A stretch of 64,000 nucleotides of DNA from Thermanaerothrix solaris (lineage in GTDB: Bacteria; Chloroflexota; Anaerolineae; Anaerolineales; Anaerolineaceae), in contig NZ_JAUHMF010000001.1 in the NCBI RefSeq assembly GCF_032334255.1, positions 744,001 to 808,000 of the forward strand, given 5' to 3'. A program made the translations under genes and the position numbers. Positions 59,467-64,000 of this stretch are shown piece after piece; within the stretch, counting starts at the first letter, position 1, and the number at the start of each line of letters is the position of its first letter. The notes beneath the pieces are model-generated. The model had not been told where the DNA came from, did not search any database, and worked only from the letters and a program-made list of their open reading frames with translations.

Positions 59467-60599
59467 TATCCGACCTCCTCATCTTTGGATTCAACATAAA
59501 TGCGCGGTAATCGCGCCATCATATTGGTCACAACCTCATAATTGATCGTTCCCCACCGCCTGGCCACTTCTTCCACTGAGATAAAATTTCCACCCTGGCC
59601 GCCAAAAATTACCACTTCATCGCCCGGCATAGCCTCAATGACATCATCCAATTGGACCATGATCTGATCCATACACGGAGTGCCCAACACTGGAGCCTTT
59701 TTGCCGTGAATAAGCACTTCGTTCCCCAATATCCGGCGAATCCCATCCGCATACCCGGCAGCAACGACCCCGATGCGTTCGTGGTCCTGTGTGACATAAC
59801 GATGACCATAACCTACACCGCTCCCCGGAGGTAAGGTTTTAATCGAGACTAAACGCGCTTTCAATGCCATGGCTGGCCGGAACGAAGGGGGGAGAGGCGT
59901 CTCTGGGGAAGGGTGTAAACCATACAACGCAATTCCTGCCCTTACCAAGTCATAACGCGCTTGTGGAAAATTAAAAATCGCCGCCGAATTGCTGGCATGA
60001 ACCCATCGCGGACGTAAATTCATGATGGTGAGTGTTTCCAATATTCCATCAAAACGCCGAATTTGTTCTAAAGTAGGAGCAGGATTGCTCTCGTCTGCCC
60101 GTGCGAAATGGGTATATAGGCCCTCTACCTTTAGTCCGGGTAAAGTCATCAGCCAGCGGATAAAATCCACTGCTGCATCCGGTAAAACCCCCAAGCGTCC
60201 CATCCCAGTATCCACTTTAGCATGCACACGCAATTCGCATCCTATTGCCTGGGCTCGTTTGGCGTAGGCCTCTGCTGTTTGAGAATCAAAAACGGTCAAA
60301 CAAATATCTTGAGCCAGAGCTTTTTCAACCCAAAAAGGATGAGTATATCCTAAGACCAGTACTTGGATCTCACGGCTAAAGCGTCGAACCTCTAAGGCCT
60401 CCTCGATCCGTGCTACACCACACCAAGTTGCACCAACTCGCGTTAGAGCCGGTACCACCCCACTAATCCCATGTCCGTATGCATTGGCCTTGATGACGGC
60501 CATCACCGGTCGTTGGCTGATTGCCTGTAAAAGATGATAGTTATGTTGAATGGCCCCCAGATCAATCTCCAACCAGGTCGTGAGCACCTCTTCTTCCAT
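59466..60599 (-). CDS. alr: Alanine racemase
   Basis: 377 residues, PLP fold type III. AVIKANAYGHG with the PLP Lys, HAKVDTGMGRLGV, VRAGIALYGLHPSP and SGVGYGHRYVT with the catalytic Tyr region, and VLGTPCMDQIMVQLDD near the end. It makes D-alanine for peptidoglycan. The message should start two bases before the ATG (see 60608-60636) and there is no ribosome binding site. Leads the alr-recJ pair. Confidence 0.96.
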   Translation of the reverse strand: MEEEVLTTWLEIDLGAIQHNYHLLQAISQRPVMAVIKANAYGHGISGVVPALTRVGATWCGVARIEEALEVRRFSREIQVLVLGYTHPFWVEKALAQDICLTVFDSQTAEAYAKRAQAIGCELRVHAKVDTGMGRLGVLPDAAVDFIRWLMTLPGLKVEGLYTHFARADESNPAPTLEQIRRFDGILETLTIMNLRPRWVHASNSAAIFNFPQARYDLVRAGIALYGLHPSPETPLPPSFRPAMALKARLVSIKTLPPGSGVGYGHRYVTQDHERIGVVAAGYADGIRRILGNEVLIHGKKAPVLGTPCMDQIMVQLDDVIEAMPGDEVVIFGGQGGNFISVEEVARRWGTINYEVVTNMMARLPRIYVESKDEEVG

Positions 60600-60607
60600 A
60601 GGGGTAT

Positions 60608-60636
60608 AGTATAAGCACCTCTCCCGCTCCCTGCAA
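60608..60636 (-). promoter_or_regulatory. alr promoter, near-leaderless
   Basis: Minus strand TTGCAG (60636-60631), 17 bases, TATACT (60613-60608). Expected start near 60601, two bases before the ATG at 60599. Confidence 0.6.
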
Positions 60637-60690
60637 GCCTTGTCGGAAAAATAACCTCTCTGGGTTACACCAAATCACTAGATGCACCTG

Positions 60691-60719
60691 TTGACCGTGC
60701 TCTGTAACGCCCTTAAAAT
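60691..60719 (+). promoter_or_regulatory. kamA promoter
   Basis: TTGACC (60691-60696), 17 bases, TAAAAT (60714-60719). Start near 60726, leader of about 144 bases, long for this window. Confidence 0.65.
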
Positions 60720-60762
60720 AATTTGTGGTCATGGACTTTTTGCCTGCTGGTTTCTTCCGCCC

Positions 60763-60774
60763 GGATCATGATCC
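60763..60774. promoter_or_regulatory. 12-bp perfect palindrome in the kamA leader
   Basis: GGATCATGATCC, about 38 bases downstream of the predicted start. Followed closely by CCACCTTAGCGTGG, another small inverted repeat. Operator or leader structure; no regulator identified. Confidence 0.3.
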
Positions 60775-60869
60775 ACCTTAGCGTGGGGGTCTTCACTGTG
60801 TATCATCATGGATTGTTTCCCAATTTATTGGAGAAAATTTGTGGTTAAAAAGCCAAAGGAGTGGCGACC

Positions 60870-62225
60870 ATGTTTATGAACCCTTTCCCCTCGAAGCGAG
60901 CCCCGGTTTATGCGGATGTACCCGATGAAAAATGGTACGATTGGCGCTGGCAACTCAGCAATCGTCTAAACACCGTTGAAGAATTTGAACGCGTGTTACG
61001 GTTAACTGACAGTGAACGCAAAGCCCTCAGCCAAAAAGGCCTCTTCCGCGTGGACGTAACCCCTTACTTTGTTTCCCTGATAGATCCTGACGATCCTGAT
61101 GATCCCATCCGCAAACAGGTCATCCCGCGCGAAGAAGAAATCGTCCCATTTACTGGGATGATGGAAGACTCGCTAGCCGAGGATCAGCATTCTCCGGTAC
61201 CCGGGTTGGTACACCGCTACCCCGATCGCGTGTTGATGCTAGTGACCACGCAATGTGCTTCGTACTGTCGCTATTGTACGCGGTCACGCATTGTCGGTGA
61301 TCCCAGCGCTACCTTCTCACGCAGCGAATTCGAATTGCAATTGGACTACTTGCGCCACACCCCGCAAGTGCGCGATGTCCTTCTCTCCGGTGGTGATCCC
61401 CTCACCCTGGCTCCTCGCCTGCTAGAGGAATTGCTCCAGAAACTGCGTGAAATTCCGCATATTGAGATCATCCGTATTGGAACCCGTGTCCCGGTATTTT
61501 TACCGATGCGCATCACCGAAGAACTCTGCACCATGTTAGAAAAATACCATCCGCTATGGATGAATATTCATGTCAATCATCCCAACGAGATCACCAAAGA
61601 ACTTGCAGAAGCCTGTGATCGTCTCTCCCGTGCTGGCATCCCATTAGGGAATCAGTCGGTGTTGCTGGCAGGTATCAACGATTGTGTTCATGTTCAACGC
61701 AAACTGGTGCATGATCTGGTACGCATTCGGGTGCGTCCGTATTACCTCTATCAGTGCGATTTAGTAGAAGGAGCTGGCCACTTCCGCACCCCGGTCGCCA
61801 AGGGGATTGAGATCATTGAGGGCTTACGTGGACATACCTCTGGCTATGCTGTCCCCACCTACGTGGTGGATGCCCCTGGAGGTGGGGGAAAGATCCCAGT
61901 CATGCCCAACTATCTTATTAGCATGTCCGATCACAAGATTGTTTTACGCAACTATGAAGGCTACATAACCACCTATGAAGAACCCTTAGACTACAAACCC
62001 CATGATCCTAAAACTTGCGTTTACTGCCGGAACAAACGCCCTGAACCGGGCCAGAAAGGCATCACCGCCCTGCTCGATGGCGAAGAGATGTTCATAAAAC
62101 CCGAAGGGTTTGACCAGTTGCATCGCCGTGGCGGAGGTATCCATCGCTTACGCGCCGACCCCACAAAGTGGAAACCCCTTGGGATAGGACAAGGTAACGA
62201 CGAGGTCGAGCCGAAGAATGAGTAA
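60870..62225 (+). CDS. kamA: L-lysine 2,3-aminomutase
   Basis: 451 residues. Radical SAM and PLP enzyme. TTQCASYCRYCTRSR holds the cluster Cys (CxxxCxxC); LLSGGDPLTL binds SAM; a PLP Lys is in APGGGGKIPVMPNY. CDLVEGAGHFRTPVAKG and VVDAPGGGGK contain the Asp residues that bind the lysine amino groups in clostridial KamA. Further Cys (NDCVHV, CVYCRNK) match its zinc site. Length fits KamA and not the shorter EpmB. It makes L-beta-lysine, used for osmolyte or lysine catabolism; no ablB acetyltransferase or kam operon follows. ATG 60870 lies eight bases after AAAGGAG. Confidence 0.88.
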   Translation: MFMNPFPSKRAPVYADVPDEKWYDWRWQLSNRLNTVEEFERVLRLTDSERKALSQKGLFRVDVTPYFVSLIDPDDPDDPIRKQVIPREEEIVPFTGMMEDSLAEDQHSPVPGLVHRYPDRVLMLVTTQCASYCRYCTRSRIVGDPSATFSRSEFELQLDYLRHTPQVRDVLLSGGDPLTLAPRLLEELLQKLREIPHIEIIRIGTRVPVFLPMRITEELCTMLEKYHPLWMNIHVNHPNEITKELAEACDRLSRAGIPLGNQSVLLAGINDCVHVQRKLVHDLVRIRVRPYYLYQCDLVEGAGHFRTPVAKGIEIIEGLRGHTSGYAVPTYVVDAPGGGGKIPVMPNYLISMSDHKIVLRNYEGYITTYEEPLDYKPHDPKTCVYCRNKRPEPGQKGITALLDGEEMFIKPEGFDQLHRRGGGIHRLRADPTKWKPLGIGQGNDEVEPKNE

Positions 62226-62261
62226 AATCCCCAATAATCAATAAATTCAAAGGAGGTACTT

Positions 62262-63227
62262 ATGCATTACCGACGTTTAGGACGCTCGGGTCTGAAAGTC
62301 AGCGAAATTTCGCTAGGTGCGTGGGTCACCTTTGGCCATCAAATTGACGAAAAAACGGCCATTGACCTGATCCATGCCGCTTATGACCACGGTATTAACT
62401 ACTTTGACAATGCCGACGTTTACGCCAACGGCCAAGCCGAAATTGTTATGGGCAAAGCCATTAAAGACTTGCCCCGTGAAGCCCTGGTTATCTCCACCAA
62501 GGTATTCTGGCCCACAATGCCAGGGCCCAACGGGCGTGGCCTTTCTCGGAAACACGTCATGGAGTCTATCCACGCCTCATTACGTCGTCTGGGCACGGAC
62601 TACGTAGACCTTTACTTCTGTCATCGCTATGACCCAGATACACCCCTGGAAGAAGTTGCACGGGTCATGGACGATTTGATCCATCAGGGCAAGGTGCTCT
62701 ATTGGGGTACTTCGGAATGGCGTGGCGCTCAAATTACTCAGGTATATGGTATATGCCGTCAATACGGATTAATTCCCCCGACCATGGAACAACCTCAATA
62801 CAACCTGCTCCATCGCCGCCGGGTAGAAGAAGACCTGGCGCCGGTATGCCATGAGTTGGGGATCGGCTTGACCACCTGGAGCCCACTTGCCTACGGTATC
62901 CTCACCGGCAAATATAATGAGGGTATCCCCGCAGGTAGTCGCGCTTCGCTTCCCGATATGGCGTGGATCCGAGACATGATCACCCCCGAGCGCATCGCAA
63001 AAGTGCGCCAGTTGACCGACCTGGCCAAAGAACTCGGAATCACCCCCGCTCAATTGGCCATTGCCTGGATCCTCCGCCGTAAAGAGGTTTCCAGCGTCAT
63101 TACCGGAGCAACACGCCTGGAACAACTGGATGAGAATCTGGGTGCAGCAGAAGCCGTGGAAAAACTTACCGATGACGTGCTGGAACGCATTGATCGAATC
63201 GTCGGCGTTCCCAGTGAGAACGATTAA
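62262..63227 (+). CDS. Aldo/keto reductase, Kv-beta/YghZ-like
   Basis: 321 residues. YFDNADVYANGQAEIVMGKA (Asp and Tyr), VISTKVFWP (Lys), DYVDLYFCHRYDP (His), YWGTSEWRGAQI and SSVITGATRLEQLDENLGA. This set is typical of the AKR6/AKR14 group, including voltage-channel beta-subunits and the L-glyceraldehyde 3-phosphate reductase YghZ. The substrate cannot be told. AAGGAGG before the ATG, 36 bases after kamA, probably cotranscribed. Ends with a strong terminator. Confidence 0.88.
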   Translation: MHYRRLGRSGLKVSEISLGAWVTFGHQIDEKTAIDLIHAAYDHGINYFDNADVYANGQAEIVMGKAIKDLPREALVISTKVFWPTMPGPNGRGLSRKHVMESIHASLRRLGTDYVDLYFCHRYDPDTPLEEVARVMDDLIHQGKVLYWGTSEWRGAQITQVYGICRQYGLIPPTMEQPQYNLLHRRRVEEDLAPVCHELGIGLTTWSPLAYGILTGKYNEGIPAGSRASLPDMAWIRDMITPERIAKVRQLTDLAKELGITPAQLAIAWILRRKEVSSVITGATRLEQLDENLGAAEAVEKLTDDVLERIDRIVGVPSEND

Positions 63228-63240
63228 TGGCTTAGAAACG

Positions 63241-63270
63241 AAGACGCGGGCGTTGGCCCGCGTCTTTTTA
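63241..63270 (+). terminator. Terminator of the kamA-aldo/keto reductase unit
   Basis: AAGACGCGGGC (63241-63251) and GCCCGCGTCTT (63256-63266), 11 pairs, GTTG loop, then TTTT. Confidence 0.92.
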
Positions 63271-63288
63271 TTCCCTACGCGAGGAAAC

Positions 63289-63702
63289 TCACACTTCTTT
63301 CTGTTTTACACCCCCCAACATAACCATGCGCACCTCGGGCAAATCAGTATACCAGATCAAAAAGGCCGAGAGTAACATGGCAATGATGGTCATAAGCACG
63401 TAAGGGGCATTAAATACCTGAACGCCATTGACATTCACTGTGCCGCGAGAGAGCACTAGCATTAGCCGGCTAATGATATTGAAACCCTGCGAAAACGAAA
63501 TCAGATACCACGGCCAAGGAGCAAGACTACGGCGCAGGATCTGAATCGCTCCGATTAGAGCCAAGACGGCTAGTACCACTGGCAACCACCATTCCTGCGA
63601 AGCAGGATCAAACGAGGCAGCAGGGTATAAAACCAATGGAACAACCTGAATGATCAAAAAGGTAACAATAACTCCCGGTTGAAAGAAGAACCTGGGTAAC
63701 AT
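63289..63702 (-). CDS. Small integral membrane protein, unknown
   Basis: 137 residues with about four helices (VIVTFLIIQVVPLVLYPAAS, WWLPVVLAVLALIGAIQIL, WYLISFSQGFNIISRLMLVL, LMTIIAMLLSAFLIWYTDLP). No family recognised. GGGAGAG precedes the ATG. It has a strong promoter (63754-63782) and is expressed alone. Confidence 0.7.
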   Translation of the reverse strand: MLPRFFFQPGVIVTFLIIQVVPLVLYPAASFDPASQEWWLPVVLAVLALIGAIQILRRSLAPWPWYLISFSQGFNIISRLMLVLSRGTVNVNGVQVFNAPYVLMTIIAMLLSAFLIWYTDLPEVRMVMLGGVKQKEV

Positions 63703-63753
63703 GTTGGCTCTCCCTAATATAAAGATCAGTTTCTTGGGGGATAATGATTTTTG

Positions 63754-63782
63754 ATATTAGTGCACAATCTTGCCTTTGTCAA
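63754..63782 (-). promoter_or_regulatory. Consensus promoter of the small membrane protein gene
   Basis: Minus strand TTGACA (63782-63777), 17 bases, TAATAT (63759-63754). Start near 63747, leader about 45 bases with GGGAGAG. Confidence 0.75.
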
Positions 63783-63833
63783 GCAAAAGCGCTAAAATAT
63801 TTTTATATTCTTCACAAGTTTATCCCTAAACTC

Positions 63834-63862
63834 TTGACAAATCCTAGAGGCTCACCTATTAT
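63834..63862 (+). promoter_or_regulatory. Consensus promoter, upstream of a gene beyond the window
   Basis: TTGACA (63834-63839), 17 bases, TATTAT (63857-63862). Start near 63869, so the leader exceeds 130 bases. Confidence 0.75.
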
Positions 63863-63880
63863 TGTGCGCAATTAACCCCC

Positions 63881-63908
63881 TTGGGTTACAAGCAATCCCT
63901 TATATAAT
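63881..63908 (+). promoter_or_regulatory. Second tandem promoter
   Basis: TTGGGT (63881-63886), 16 bases, TATAAT (63903-63908). Start near 63915. Confidence 0.45.
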
Positions 63909-64000
63909 CATTTCATTCCAGCCCCTGTAAGTCTAAAAAATAAAGGCGTTGCACTAAAATTTTTTTGAGCCAAAGGAGGTGATTGGCTTACACTTAGTCA

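Larger units (their letters stand above)
63703..64000. other. AT-rich divergent promoter region, no gene seen
   Basis: 298 bases without a coding frame of note. It holds a leftward promoter for the small membrane protein gene and two tandem rightward promoters, an AT-rich core (63783-63833), and at the end a very strong ribosome binding site (AAAGGAGGTGA, 63972-63982). The gene it serves is not visible; TTG at 63983 would stop after four codons (TTG GCT TAC ACT TAG). Confidence 0.6.

Noticed and set aside
60720..60869. Lysine riboswitch before kamA
   Set aside because: The leader is about 144 bases and I cannot find the conserved junction elements or an expression platform.
63972..63986. 16S rRNA 3' end on the minus strand (complement of AAAGGAGGTGAT)
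   Set aside because: The adjoining bases do not match the conserved GGCTGGATCACC end of 16S rRNA; a strong Shine-Dalgarno is the simpler reading.

Overview
The window looks like a chromosomal segment of a member of the Chloroflexota, most likely an Anaerolineae-type organism. This is inferred from gene content and protein style, not from a marker gene. Pointers are Thr-Pro-rich linkers in exported proteins, a polyphosphate-type glucokinase, a fused MoaD-MoaE, a GH57 hydrolase, a baseplate-J-like membrane protein next to ruvX-mltG, and moderate GC with AGGAGG ribosome binding sites. There is no rRNA, prophage, transposon, CRISPR array or defence island. The segment is dense, nearly all housekeeping, and carries one tRNA gene, tRNA-Thr(CGU).

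Layout. 1-7.8 kb: tail of a KDSR-like dehydrogenase, heme A synthase, a 7Fe-type ferredoxin, fumarase, glucokinase, then a leftward set of baseplate-J-like protein, ruvX and mltG, and a pseudouridine synthase. 7.8-12.6 kb: surface lipoprotein, DnaQ-like exonuclease, AIM24 protein, the rpsF-ssb-rpsR operon and a parvulin foldase. 12.7-20.3 kb: smc, rnc, thrC, fused moaD-moaE and moaC leftward, then scpA. 20.3-30.2 kb: aldo/keto reductase, mutS, GH57, epimerase, then a rightward run of M24 peptidase, esterase, MFS carrier and metallo-beta-lactamase-fold hydrolase. 30.2-38.8 kb: secreted zinc metallopeptidase, YtxH and PAP2 proteins, TgpA-like transglutaminase, M20 peptidase, PfkB kinase and two small membrane proteins. 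38.8-49.2 kb: clpB, lipB, a leftward set of TPR protein, lipoprotein, mtaB and GH13, tRNA-Thr and a GT4 glycosyltransferase. 49.2-57.8 kb: membrane protein, an FHA-winged-helix regulator divergent from a Ser/Thr kinase, then GH3, GDPD and an AAA ATPase, and a GT2 glycosyltransferase. 57.8-64 kb: recJ-alr, lysine 2,3-aminomutase with an aldo/keto reductase, a small membrane protein, and the promoters of a gene starting beyond the window.

Two things stand out. The first is a possible signalling pair: a membrane-anchored Hanks-type kinase divergent from a regulator with an intact phosphothreonine-binding FHA domain joined to an OmpR-type DNA-binding domain, with a perfect inverted repeat between them. 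The second is architectural. At least eight transcription units (including mutS, alr, scpA, a GT2 transferase, a transglutaminase and a TPR protein) have a -10 hexamer placed so that transcription should start at or within a few bases of the start codon, with no Shine-Dalgarno sequence, while others have textbook AGGAGG sites. Leaderless and leadered translation seem to coexist here. Several convergent gene pairs also interlock or overlap at their stop codons without a terminator. A long imperfect hairpin lies just upstream of rnc and could be a target of RNase III itself.

All functions are read from motifs and order; no database search was run.
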